Source: Oligoflexia bacterium (GTDB lineage Bacteria > Bdellovibrionota > Bacteriovoracia > Bacteriovoracales > Bacteriovoracaceae). Taken from it: DNA of 64,000 nucleotides. The stretch lies in contig JADGAN010000005.1 in the NCBI GenBank assembly GCA_015231955.1, forward strand, positions 97,707 through 161,706, read 5' to 3'. The notes under the pieces are model-generated. The model searched no databases. It saw nothing but the letters and a program-made list of their open reading frames with translations, and was not told the DNA's origin. Below, piece after piece: positions 16,087 through 24,539 of the stretch (the stretch's first letter is position 1; every line of letters starts with the position of its first letter). Made by a program: the position numbers and the translations under genes.

Positions 16087-17100
16087 ATGAGCAATATTTT
16101 AGTGACCGGAGCTGCCGGTTTTATTGGTCATAAAGTTGTAGAAAAATTACTTCGTGGTGGGCACGATGTGACTGGAATTGATAACTTCAACGATTATTAC
16201 GACCCACGCTTAAAAGAGTTACGTTCAAAATATCTCAAAGAGATTGCCAAAGCAGAGGGACGGAGTCTTACTCTCTATCGCCTAGACATTGAGCACTTAG
16301 GGGCACTAAAAGAGGTGTTTCAACATCAAATGAAAATGCACCACGGCCCCTTTACTGCCGTTATCAATCTCGCTGCCAGGGCCGGTGTTCGCTATAGCAT
16401 GGAAAATCCTTTTGTCTATCTTGCAACCAACGCAACCGGTACTTTAAATCTTTTAGAACTCATGCGAGAGTACCAATGCAAGAAAATAGTTTTAGCATCA
16501 ACCTCATCTTTATATGCCGGCCTACCGATGCCCTTTAATGAGGAGAGTGCTGTCAACACTCCCATCTCTCCTTATGCGGCAACAAAGAAGGCGGCAGAGG
16601 TAATGGCCTACTCTTATCACTACTTATACGGTATCGATGCAAGTGTCGTTCGTTACTTTACTGTTTATGGGCAGGCCGGACGTCCAGATATGTGTGTTTT
16701 TCGCTTTATCAAGTGGATCGATGCAGGCACTCCAATCACACTTTATGGTGATGGTACACAAACACGCGATTTCACTTTTGTCGATGATATTGCAGAAGGA
16801 ACAGTGCGAGCGATGCAACCACTAGAAAGTGGATATGAGATCATAAACTTAGGCGGCGGTCGTGAACCCACTTCTCTCCTCTATGTTATCAACAAAATTG
16901 AAGAGTATTTGGAAAAACGGGCATCTATCGATTACCGCCCTTTTAATAAAGTTGACTTAACTGATACTATGGCAGATGTAACCAAGGCCTACAGGCTGTT
17001 AGGGGGGTGGCGAGCAGAGGTGGGCATCGATAAAGGACTTAGAATGTGTGTCGATTGGTACCTACAAAATCGCGAGTTGGTGCGATCAATGTCCGTATGA
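16087..17100 (+). CDS. NAD-dependent epimerase, UDP-glucuronate 4-epimerase-like
   Basis: Short-chain dehydrogenase/reductase of the extended type. The nucleotide-binding motif GAAGFIGH is at the N-terminus, followed by GIDNFNDYYDPRLKELR, typical of UDP-glucuronate 4-epimerases. The catalytic Tyr-Lys is in SPYAATKKAAE, and VVRYFTVYGQAGRPDM matches the substrate-loop signature of that subfamily. The reaction would be UDP-GlcA to UDP-GalA. Its ribosome-binding site AAGGTAGG is a few bases upstream. The phosphatase gene follows after 10 bp, so they probably share a transcript. It may feed the polysaccharide locus about 10 kb away. Confidence 0.85.
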   Translation: MSNILVTGAAGFIGHKVVEKLLRGGHDVTGIDNFNDYYDPRLKELRSKYLKEIAKAEGRSLTLYRLDIEHLGALKEVFQHQMKMHHGPFTAVINLAARAGVRYSMENPFVYLATNATGTLNLLELMREYQCKKIVLASTSSLYAGLPMPFNEESAVNTPISPYAATKKAAEVMAYSYHYLYGIDASVVRYFTVYGQAGRPDMCVFRFIKWIDAGTPITLYGDGTQTRDFTFVDDIAEGTVRAMQPLESGYEIINLGGGREPTSLLYVINKIEEYLEKRASIDYRPFNKVDLTDTMADVTKAYRLLGGWRAEVGIDKGLRMCVDWYLQNRELVRSMSV

Positions 17101-17110
17101 TGTCAGTATA

Positions 17111-17878
17111 ATGAAAGCACAGCAGCTACAGTGGCAAAAAAAAGTTCTGGAAATTTTTCATAAAAATTTCTCTTCTCCAAATGATTACAAAAGACAACTT
17201 CAAACAAACAGAAAACAAGATAATACACTGGTAACTTCGATCGATTTGGAAATCTCCAAAATGTTCGAAGAGGATTGCAGCAATAATAGTAGCTTCAATG
17301 GCAAAAACTACTTCTTTTTAAGCGAAGAAAATTTTTCTGCTCTAAGTGCAAAGCAAATTAACTTTCCAGCACTCATTCTTGATCCTATCGATGGTACTCG
17401 AGAGCTTGCCGAAGGAATTCCTGAGTGCGCACTCTCTTGTGCGATTCTGAACACTCCTGAACTTGCGGACAAGAGTGCCTGGGCGTGGATCTTTAATCCA
17501 TTCACGGGATTTAACCTCAGTTCAGAGGAGTTATTCTGCCCTCCAATAAAACATTTTGAGCACGATTTTTTGGGCCTAGTCTCCAGGAGTGAGTGGCAAA
17601 AAGGCCTCTTTGATCGATGTAAAATTAAAGAGAGGGCCACACTCTCTCCAAGAGGGAGTATCGCTTTTAAGTTAGGACTGCTCGCTGCGGGCAGCGCCGA
17701 CTTTGTCCTCTCCTATCAACCTAAAAAACTTTGGGATATCGCGGCCGGAACTTTTCTCTGCACTCAAAGAGGCATCTCTTTTTATGAACAAGGAGTGCGT
17801 GTTCACTCTCTTGATCGCTTACACTATTCTCCACCGCTTGTATGGTGTCGCGAAGACCTGCTCTACCTATTCGATTAG
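17111..17878 (+). CDS. Inositol-monophosphatase/CysQ-family phosphatase
   Basis: Magnesium-dependent, lithium-sensitive phosphatase fold. The two metal-site motifs are present: LILDPIDGTREL (DPxDGT) and KLWDIAAGTFL (WDxAAG). The first Glu site is probably in FLSEENF. Substrates in the family include inositol phosphates, 3'-phosphoadenosine-5'-phosphate and sugar bisphosphates, and I cannot separate these. I take ATG 17111, 10 bp after the epimerase stop. A longer frame from 17048 would run inside that gene without family similarity. Confidence 0.8.
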   Translation: MKAQQLQWQKKVLEIFHKNFSSPNDYKRQLQTNRKQDNTLVTSIDLEISKMFEEDCSNNSSFNGKNYFFLSEENFSALSAKQINFPALILDPIDGTRELAEGIPECALSCAILNTPELADKSAWAWIFNPFTGFNLSSEELFCPPIKHFEHDFLGLVSRSEWQKGLFDRCKIKERATLSPRGSIAFKLGLLAAGSADFVLSYQPKKLWDIAAGTFLCTQRGISFYEQGVRVHSLDRLHYSPPLVWCREDLLYLFD

Positions 17879-18252
17879 TTCACCTTCTACTATGAAAAAA
17901 AGCTCTCCTCACTCACGAGAAGATGACTTGACTGGTTATCATTGAGCACACTCTTGGACGTGATTTGCAATTACTCTTCTATGTCAATCTGCCTGGCAAG
18001 AAAGGAGCAAGGATGACTCTTTTAAATTCTCTCATAACTAAAATTTTAACCATGGAAAAAATGATGAAATATTTCAAAAATGAAAAATATTTTTTTTATT
18101 TTTCCACAAAATATTTGTTTTTTATGAGTTTAAAATTAACTTGCATATTCAAACAAAATCCACTCTAATCCGCTCCTATTTGAAAGAGAAAACATCTTTG
18201 TTTTTATCTTTCCGTTTTTGCCTTTTATTTTTATTTAACAGGAGAAGTGAAA
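17879..18252. other. AT-rich intergenic region, 374 bp
   Basis: No convincing gene. One short frame (17965-18168) has no ribosome-binding site, and its second half is an AT-rich low-complexity stretch of A and T runs around 18055-18125. The right part contains the probable promoter of the zinc-ribbon gene. The left part shows no recognisable structure. Confidence 0.5.
18141..18169 (+). promoter_or_regulatory. Possible sigma-70 promoter for zinc-ribbon gene
   Basis: TTGCAT (18141-18146) and TCTAAT (18164-18169) are spaced by 17 bp. The -10 matches consensus at five of six bases, the -35 only weakly. It lies 84 bp before the ATG at 18253. Confidence 0.35.
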
Positions 18253-18546
18253 ATGGTTTCCTTTACAAAAATTGAAAAAGCAACTCTTGATCCGCAAGTG
18301 CTAGAGTACACACCTATTGCTTGTATAGATTGTCATTTTGAGGGTGAGATCCCTATGGACTATTATTTGGTAGAACCGCCAAGTGATGGCAGCGATAAAG
18401 ATTATCGAGAATTCATATCGGCATTGAATGATCAACTAGGGCACCGCTCTTTTGAAGATATCTTAGATTACCCTACTGGTGATCTCATTAGTGTTGCTCG
18501 CTGTCCCAAATGCGGATCGGAAGAGCTCTTTTACGATTACGATTAA
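18253..18546 (+). CDS. Small zinc-ribbon-like protein
   Basis: 97-residue acidic protein with two Cys pairs, CIDC near residue 25 and CPKC near residue 85, the latter followed by GSEELFYDYD. The spacing and the CPKCGSEE ending are typical of a zinc ribbon. No enzyme motif is present; function is unknown. The start was chosen at ATG 18253, 8 bp after GGAG (18241-18244); a GTG two codons upstream is too close to it. The gene is monocistronic and convergent with gapN. Confidence 0.7.
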   Translation: MVSFTKIEKATLDPQVLEYTPIACIDCHFEGEIPMDYYLVEPPSDGSDKDYREFISALNDQLGHRSFEDILDYPTGDLISVARCPKCGSEELFYDYD

Positions 18547-18615
18547 TTGGAAAATTTGCAGGTGCGAAACCACAAAACCACAAGTGCATGGCACTCGACT
18601 ACTCGACTAGTGGGA

Positions 18616-20187
18616 CTAGAAGAGGAAATCGGTGGAGAGGAATTTGGATTGGTGATTGCGGGTGATGGTGGAGAGGAGTTGTTTGTTGATAGGAGACTCT
18701 TTGGCGGCAACGAGGGTGCGAATGGAGAAGACACGAAGGGCGTCGCTGACGGAGAGTGTGCCTTCGGCCGAATCTTTGCGGCCAGTGAAAGGGAAGGCAT
18801 CGGGGCCTCGTTGGCATTGGGAGTTGATGTTTACTCGAGAGACTTGGTTTACAAGATGATCGACGAGAGAAGCGATGGTTTGATCGTCTGTACCAAAGAT
18901 ACTTGCTTGTTGCCCATAGGGTGAGTTGATGATGTAGTCGATGGGCGTGGTGATATCTGTGAAGGACGCGATAGGAACTACTGGCCCAAATTGTTCTTCG
19001 TTATGGATACGCATCTCTTTGGTTACGGGATAGAGTATGGTGGGCATAAAGGTGGTGTTATCCTCTTTTGAAGTGCCTCCACCAGATTGTTTGTTGATGA
19101 TGGCCGCACCTTTGGCAACCGCATCGTCGACGAGAGCACGAAGGTAATTGCATTTGTTCTCTTCGGGAAGTGGAGTGATTTTCACGCCCTCCTCCCAGGG
19201 TAGGCCTACTTTTAATTTGGAGACCTCGAGAGTAAAGCGAGCAAGGAATTCCTCTTTTATTTGTTCATGTACGAAAATCATCTTGATGGCCGTACATCGC
19301 TGACCATTGAAGGATAGTGAACCGAGGAGGGTCTCGGAGACGGCAAGGTCGAGGTCGGCATCGGCCAAGATAATGGCGGGATTTTTTGCCTCAAGCCCAA
19401 GGATAGAGCGCAAGCGATGAGGGTTGGGGTGTTGTTTTTTTAGGATGTCCGCGACTTTTCCTGAACCAATGAAGGCCAATACATCGATTGCACCAGAGGA
19501 CATGAGGGGCGCGATGACTTCTGGGCCATCTCCATAGATTGTATTGATTACACCTGGAGGAAACGATTCTTGAAAAGCGCGAAGGAGTGGGGCCCAGAGG
19601 AGTACACCAAATTTTGCCGGTTTAAAGATGGCCACGTTCCCCATAATGAGAGCAGGGATGAGCGTGGTAAACGTCTCGTTTAAGGGATAGTTAAAGGGAC
19701 CCATGCAGAGGACGATGCCAAGAGGTGAACGGCGAATTTGCCCTATGATCTTTTGTTCAATCACAAAACGAGAAGAGGTGCGATCAAGATCTTTGAGAGC
19801 GGTGATGGTGTCTTTGATGTAATCAATGGTGCGATCAAATTCGCGCTCGGAATCGGGAAGCGGTTTTCCAATCTCTAGCATGAGCAGTTGGATGACGAGT
19901 TCGCGCTCCTTTTGCATTTCACATACAAATTTTTCCACACAAGCAATGCGCTCGGAGGTGGACATGGTTGGCCACTCTCCACGACCACGGGCCCAAGCGC
20001 GCAAGGAGGAGTTAAGAATGGCGAGGGCCTCCGTCTGAGTGAGTTTAGGATGGTGGCCAAGATAGAGGCGATTGATAGGGGAGTAAACTTTTTCTGTGCT
20101 GCCTAAGTGAGTTGTCAATTTTCCGTCTAAGAGGTAGCTGTTTTGCTCTATTGGCCTTAGTGATTGCTGTGGTTGCTGTGAACTCAT
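18616..20187 (-). CDS. gapN: NADP-dependent non-phosphorylating glyceraldehyde-3-phosphate dehydrogenase
   Basis: Aldehyde dehydrogenase superfamily, 523 residues. The nucleophile is the Cys in FNGQRCTA and the general base the Glu in GLEAKNP. PFNYPLNE and FKPAKFG are the cofactor-pocket segments. The C-terminal signature FTGRKDSAEGTLSVSDALR is characteristic of GapN and plant NADP-GAPDH. It oxidises glyceraldehyde-3-phosphate directly to 3-phosphoglycerate, giving NADPH without ATP. AAGGATG precedes the ATG. Long open frames on the opposite strand are a by-product of its codon use. A 6-bp inverted repeat (TGATAA / TTATCA, 20212-20229) lies in its upstream region and could be an operator. Confidence 0.88.
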   Translation of the reverse strand: MSSQQPQQSLRPIEQNSYLLDGKLTTHLGSTEKVYSPINRLYLGHHPKLTQTEALAILNSSLRAWARGRGEWPTMSTSERIACVEKFVCEMQKERELVIQLLMLEIGKPLPDSEREFDRTIDYIKDTITALKDLDRTSSRFVIEQKIIGQIRRSPLGIVLCMGPFNYPLNETFTTLIPALIMGNVAIFKPAKFGVLLWAPLLRAFQESFPPGVINTIYGDGPEVIAPLMSSGAIDVLAFIGSGKVADILKKQHPNPHRLRSILGLEAKNPAIILADADLDLAVSETLLGSLSFNGQRCTAIKMIFVHEQIKEEFLARFTLEVSKLKVGLPWEEGVKITPLPEENKCNYLRALVDDAVAKGAAIINKQSGGGTSKEDNTTFMPTILYPVTKEMRIHNEEQFGPVVPIASFTDITTPIDYIINSPYGQQASIFGTDDQTIASLVDHLVNQVSRVNINSQCQRGPDAFPFTGRKDSAEGTLSVSDALRVFSIRTLVAAKESPINKQLLSTITRNHQSKFLSTDFLF

Positions 20188-20403
20188 TGTTCATCCTTTT
20201 TTACTAGTGGTTGATAATTTATTTTATCACTGCTTGAGATGGGAGGTGGATCAATCTTTGCTGCAATCGTAATGGCCGATGTTGACAATACTAGATAGAT
20301 TTAATCTATTAACAAGGATCAACTGCACTTCCTGTTTTGAACGGCCATCCAACAAGGCATTTATATTGCCTGTATCCGACGAGAGTGGTACACAAACTTT
20401 CAA

Positions 20404-23220
20404 ATGGAAAAAAAAATCACCGCGCACAAAGCAGAGCTATTGGCCATTATCCTGGAAGATTCCCATTTGGCCTTAGAGTGGTCAAGTGAAAGCACTGATG
20501 GTGATGGTAATGGCGATGCTATGGCCTTAGATCAAAGCAGCTTGAAACTACAAGAAGAGGCCATGAAAAAATTTACGGAGGGCACTTATAGTACCTCCCT
20601 TCTCTATCTTGGTTTCTCTTCTAAGCAAATTCCACTTCTCCCATCACTAGATTTTTTTAGAAAATTTGCGCTGCTATTTGTGGAAAAATTTCGCCTCACT
20701 CCTGGCCTAGATTCTGCTAGAGGAAAAGCATTATTGATTCCTCCTCCAGGTCAGCAAGAATTAGCAACTCTAGCGGCGGGTGCTCCTTTCATTGCAGGGG
20801 CACAATATCTCGATTTGCCCAAACTTTGGGGGGAACTGAACAACGAGCTAAATAGGCAGTTAAAAGAGTTTAAGGGCCGCATCGATGAGTATCTGCAAGA
20901 GCAAAATCCAGAAATTCACTTAGTGGGAAAAGTATTTTTTCATCTCGTAGAAAATAAAGATAGAGATAATGAGCAGTATCCCTTTGCCTTTTTGGCCACC
21001 TATTCTCAAGCAGTTAATAGCAAAGGAGAGGCCTCCCATCTGCCTCTTAAACACGCTCTAGAAGAGCATGGTAATGATAGTAAAAAGCTTCTGGATCTAC
21101 TCATCACCGTTTATCGTGCTGGCGAAAGCAGCACCCTCATTAAAGAGATGCTTGAAACAGGAGAGATCTTCCATCCCATATCATTTACTGCGGCCGATGC
21201 TTTCCAGTTTTTGCAAGAGATTACCATCTATGAGCAGGCCGGTATTTTATGCCGAATACCTAATTGGTGGAAAAATCAAGCTGCTAGCACAGCTAGGGTG
21301 GGAATCAACATCGGCCCTAAAAATCAAAGCATTCTTGGTTTAGATAGCATCCTAAAATTCAAACCAGAAATTCTACTTGCAGGTGAAAGTATCTCTGAAA
21401 GCGAGGCCAAGAAAATTTGTGCTTCAGCAGAAGGGCTGGCCTTGATCAAAGGCAAGTGGATTGCTGTCGATCATCATAAATTGCAGCAGGTATTAGAACT
21501 CTATAAAAATGCAAAAAAATTATCTCTTGAGGGTGGCCTAAGTTTTCAACAGGTATTGAAATTAGAGCTGGGACAAAATAATGACCTTAGTGGTGGTAAT
21601 AAAATCGACAGTAATGGTAACAGTAATGGTAAGGGAGGAGAGTTTGAAATCTCTCGCGATGATTGGCTTAGTGGTTTATTGGAGAAGCTAAGAAATCCTG
21701 CTTTAATAAAATCCCCCACAACACCTAGTAAAGATTTTTGTGCCAAACTTCGCCCTTATCAACAGAGTGGCCTTAATTGGTTATATCTCCTGCATACTCT
21801 AAAACTCGGGGCCTGTTTGGCCGATGACATGGGGCTTGGAAAAACCATTCAAGTCTTGGCCTTTTTGGATCTACTTAAAACGAGCAAAAATATTTCTGCC
21901 TCACTATTGGTACTTCCTACTTCACTGATTGCTAACTGGGAGAGTGAGATCAAGCGTTTTGCACCAAAGTTAAATTATTTTGTTATTCATCAGGGACTAA
22001 ACTCCACAAGCAAAGATATCTTAGATGATAAAGATCTGACCAGGAAGTATCATCTAGTTATCTCAACCTACGGACTTATTCATCGTTATGATGGCTTCAA
22101 AAATCATCTTTGGAGTTATATTTTGCTTGATGAGGCCCAAGCAATCAAAAACCCCAATACTAAACAAACCAAGGCGGTCAAATCGTTAAGATCATTTAAT
22201 AGGATCGTATTAACAGGAACACCCATCGAAAATCGCTTGTCTGATCTTTGGTCTATTTACGACTTTATTAACCCAGGCTTACTGGGCACCAATAAAGAGT
22301 TTTCTGAGTATGTTAAGAAGATGAGCAGCACTAGCACTAGTCATAGCAATGGTTCTGATACTGGAACTGAGACTGAGACTGAGACTGGAACTGGTAACTG
22401 GACTCGACTGCGCAAAGTAATCACCCCCTATCTACTGCGAAGGCTTAAAACGGACAAGGCGATTATTTCCGATTTGCCAGATAAAATTGAGATGAAGAGT
22501 TATGCTGAATTAAGCAAAAAACAGATTCTCCTCTATCAAGAATATTTACAACGATTACAAAAAGCACTTGCAGACAGCGAAGGCATTAAGAGAAAAGGTT
22601 TAGTGTTGGCCTCTTTGCTTAAATTAAAACAAATTTGTAATCACCCTGACCAATATCTTGGTAATAATGATTATCAAAGTGATGATAGTGGGAAATTCCA
22701 ACGACTTGCCGAAATCTGTGAGACCATCTCTGCTCGAAGAGAAAGGGTTTTAGTTTTCACTCAGTTCCAAGAGATAACACCGGCATTAAACCACCATTTA
22801 CAAAACATCTTCAAGAGAAAGGGACTCGTTTTACACGGAGCTATTCCACCCGCTAAACGAAAACCACTCATCGAAAAATTTCAGTCCGGTGGCCATGAAT
22901 ATGTTCCCTATTTTATTCTATCACTTAAGGCGGGAGGAGTAGGGCTTAACTTGACAGCGGCCAATCATGTTATCCATTTTGACCGCTGGTGGAACCCCGC
23001 AGTGGAAAATCAAGCAACTGATCGAGCTTACCGGATAGGGCAAAATAAAAAAGTAGTGGTTCATAAATTTATTTGCAAAGGAACACTAGAAGAGAGAATA
23101 GATAAGATGATTGAAGAGAAGATAAAATTATCGAAAGAGATCATCCATAGCAATAATGAGAACTGGATTACTGAAATGAATAATGAAGAGATCATGGGAC
23201 TTTTTAAGTTAAGCTTATGA
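20404..23220 (+). CDS. SNF2-family DNA-dependent ATPase/helicase
   Basis: 938 residues. The N-terminal half (about 1-430) is the helicase-associated region found in bacterial SWI/SNF proteins. The C-terminal motor has motif I DDMGLGKTIQVL, motif II LLDEAQAIKNP, motif III LTGTPIENR, and helicase-C motifs VFTQF, LKAGGVGLNL and DRWWNPAVENQATDRAYRIGQ. Three low-complexity insertions rich in S, N, G, D or T/E (residues about 24-38, 395-415 and 640-662) interrupt it, the last inside the motor. It probably remodels nucleic acid-protein complexes. The next gene encodes a SWIM zinc-finger protein, a recurrent neighbour of this helicase type. No clear ribosome-binding site precedes ATG 20404. Confidence 0.92.
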   Translation: MEKKITAHKAELLAIILEDSHLALEWSSESTDGDGNGDAMALDQSSLKLQEEAMKKFTEGTYSTSLLYLGFSSKQIPLLPSLDFFRKFALLFVEKFRLTPGLDSARGKALLIPPPGQQELATLAAGAPFIAGAQYLDLPKLWGELNNELNRQLKEFKGRIDEYLQEQNPEIHLVGKVFFHLVENKDRDNEQYPFAFLATYSQAVNSKGEASHLPLKHALEEHGNDSKKLLDLLITVYRAGESSTLIKEMLETGEIFHPISFTAADAFQFLQEITIYEQAGILCRIPNWWKNQAASTARVGINIGPKNQSILGLDSILKFKPEILLAGESISESEAKKICASAEGLALIKGKWIAVDHHKLQQVLELYKNAKKLSLEGGLSFQQVLKLELGQNNDLSGGNKIDSNGNSNGKGGEFEISRDDWLSGLLEKLRNPALIKSPTTPSKDFCAKLRPYQQSGLNWLYLLHTLKLGACLADDMGLGKTIQVLAFLDLLKTSKNISASLLVLPTSLIANWESEIKRFAPKLNYFVIHQGLNSTSKDILDDKDLTRKYHLVISTYGLIHRYDGFKNHLWSYILLDEAQAIKNPNTKQTKAVKSLRSFNRIVLTGTPIENRLSDLWSIYDFINPGLLGTNKEFSEYVKKMSSTSTSHSNGSDTGTETETETGTGNWTRLRKVITPYLLRRLKTDKAIISDLPDKIEMKSYAELSKKQILLYQEYLQRLQKALADSEGIKRKGLVLASLLKLKQICNHPDQYLGNNDYQSDDSGKFQRLAEICETISARRERVLVFTQFQEITPALNHHLQNIFKRKGLVLHGAIPPAKRKPLIEKFQSGGHEYVPYFILSLKAGGVGLNLTAANHVIHFDRWWNPAVENQATDRAYRIGQNKKVVVHKFICKGTLEERIDKMIEEKIKLSKEIIHSNNENWITEMNNEEIMGLFKLSL

Positions 23221-23306
23221 CCCTAGAGAAAGATGTACCCGATTATAGTGTCTTCTCTTTTAATTTTTAATTTTTAACTTTAAACTTAACAACAAAGGAT
23301 TTACTT

Positions 23307-24317
23307 ATGTCATGGTATCGTCGTCGTCGCCGTTCTTCTCGCTATTCCAGTTATTCTAGTTATTTTCCACCCTACGTATCTGTAGCAGAAAAACAACGAT
23401 TGGCCGCAAAAACTTTAGAGAAGTTAAAAAAAGAAAATCCCCATCTATCCCCAGTGATCATACAGGGAAGAACTTACGCTACCACTTGGTGGGGCAAGGC
23501 CTGGAACAATAATCTGACCAGATATGCAGATTTTTCTAATCGCATTGGAAGAGGAAGATCGTATGTGGCCAATGGAGCAGTTTTAGACCTGCAACTAAAG
23601 GAAGGGGAAATACACTCCATTGTACAAGGAAGTAGTTCAAACCCTTATAGGATAGTTATTAAAATTGCTGCGCTCAATGACTCCCTTTGGAAAAGTATTA
23701 AGAAAAGTTGTTCCAACAAATTAAACTCCCTATCTGAATTGTTAACTGGCAAGCTTCCTAAAGATATTGGAGAGATTTTTACCGCTGTTGGTAGCGGACT
23801 CTTTCCAGAGGCCAAATCCATGAAATTTGATTGTAGCTGCCCAGATGGAGCTCACATGTGCAAGCATGTGGCCGCTACCCTCTATGGGGTCGGTTCTCGT
23901 TTAGACCAAGACCCTTCGCTGCTCTTTAAATTAAGAAAAGTAAATATGAAAGAGCTCATTCACGAGACTCTAGTAGGCGTAAAAGATCAGCTCCAGCAAA
24001 AAGCGAAGGATACTGAGAGCAGTAAGAAAAAATCGCGAATTATTAGTGACACCAATGTTGGAGAGTTGTTTGGCATTGATGTGGCAAATACCAATAGTGC
24101 TGTCCGTAAGGTTAAAAAGAAGAGCAAAACTGCGATTAAAAGCAAGGGTAAAGTTAGTAAAGTCATTAAGGTCAGTAAGGTTAGTAAGGTTCGTAAAATT
24201 AGTAAAGTTAGGAAAAAAAACATAAGCATCACAGCACAAAAGGCCGTTGTTGCTCAAAAAAAATTAACAAGTAAGCGCAAGAGTAAAACCAAAGCGGTTC
24301 CAAAGAGAAAAGTCTAG
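23307..24317 (+). CDS. SWIM zinc-finger protein with lysine-rich tail
   Basis: 336 residues. The N-terminus is Arg/Ser/Tyr-rich (MSWYRRRRRSSRYSSYSSY), followed by RTYATTWWGKAWN, the typical opening of bacterial SWIM proteins. The SWIM motif itself (CxCx(n)CxH) is FDCSCPDGAHMCKHVAATLYG, near residue 180. The last 100 residues are a Lys/Val/Ser low-complexity tail with repeated KVSKV/KVRK units, likely to bind DNA or RNA electrostatically. It is co-oriented with the SNF2 gene 86 bp upstream and has AAAGGA before the ATG. The pair presumably acts together on nucleic acid. Confidence 0.88.
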   Translation: MSWYRRRRRSSRYSSYSSYFPPYVSVAEKQRLAAKTLEKLKKENPHLSPVIIQGRTYATTWWGKAWNNNLTRYADFSNRIGRGRSYVANGAVLDLQLKEGEIHSIVQGSSSNPYRIVIKIAALNDSLWKSIKKSCSNKLNSLSELLTGKLPKDIGEIFTAVGSGLFPEAKSMKFDCSCPDGAHMCKHVAATLYGVGSRLDQDPSLLFKLRKVNMKELIHETLVGVKDQLQQKAKDTESSKKKSRIISDTNVGELFGIDVANTNSAVRKVKKKSKTAIKSKGKVSKVIKVSKVSKVRKISKVRKKNISITAQKAVVAQKKLTSKRKSKTKAVPKRKV

Positions 24318-24320
24318 ACA

Positions 24321-24395
24321 GTTAGTTGCAAAGAAGAGTGCAAATAGGCAAGGCATCGATAGATCTGTCATCGATGCCGATGAGAAGGGTATGAC
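24321..24395 (-). pseudogene. Remnant of a second cyclase gene (3' end, internal deletion)
   Basis: Read on the minus strand this stretch gives, in frame, HTLLIGIDDRSIDALPICTLLCN and a stop. Its two parts match the intact cyclase at 26100-26810: HIHLIGIDYIS from the middle of that protein and IEALPVRALLCN at its C-terminus. The 60 or so residues between them are missing. The nucleotide similarity continues a little beyond the stop into the end of the SWIM gene (AGAAAAGTCTA), which also occurs at 26090 beside the intact cyclase. It is a decayed or partial duplication. Confidence 0.7.
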
Positions 24396-24448
24396 ATTGT
24401 TGGTGTCCCTTTATTGATCTCTTTGTTACTCAAGTCCTCGAGACCATT

Positions 24449-24483
24449 TATCTCTAAATGAAGAAAAAAACATTTGGAGATAG
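24449..24483 (+). promoter_or_regulatory. Leader hairpin 1 of the ATPase gene
   Basis: TATCTCTAAATG, ten A-rich spacer bases, then CATTTGGAGATA: a 12-bp inverted repeat with one T:G mismatch. An element with identical arms recurs 54 bp downstream. It lies in the only region available for a promoter or operator of the ATPase gene. Confidence 0.7.
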
Positions 24484-24502
24484 TAAACTTGAGGGGTATA
24501 AT

Positions 24503-24536
24503 TATCTCTAAATGTCTTTTTAATCATTTGGAGATA
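24503..24536 (+). promoter_or_regulatory. Leader hairpin 2 of the ATPase gene, containing its ribosome-binding site
   Basis: A second TATCTCTAAATG / CATTTGGAGATA pair, again with a 10-base spacer. It ends 3 bp before the ATG at 24540. The downstream arm carries GGAG (24530-24533), which serves as Shine-Dalgarno sequence and would be hidden if the hairpin formed in the RNA. Autoregulation, or binding of the element by the ATPase itself, is a reasonable inference. Confidence 0.7.
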
Positions 24537-24539
24537 ACT

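Noticed and set aside
17954..17970. Sigma-54 promoter-like TTGGACG...TTGCA
   Set aside because: The distance between the GG and GC elements is 9 bp instead of the required 10, and no gene starts at a suitable distance.
17965..18168. Possible 67-residue gene
   Set aside because: It has no ribosome-binding site, and its second half is translated AT-rich low-complexity sequence.
18547..20106. Plus-strand open frames opposite gapN
   Set aside because: They mirror gapN codon structure, lack ribosome-binding sites and have no recognisable motifs.
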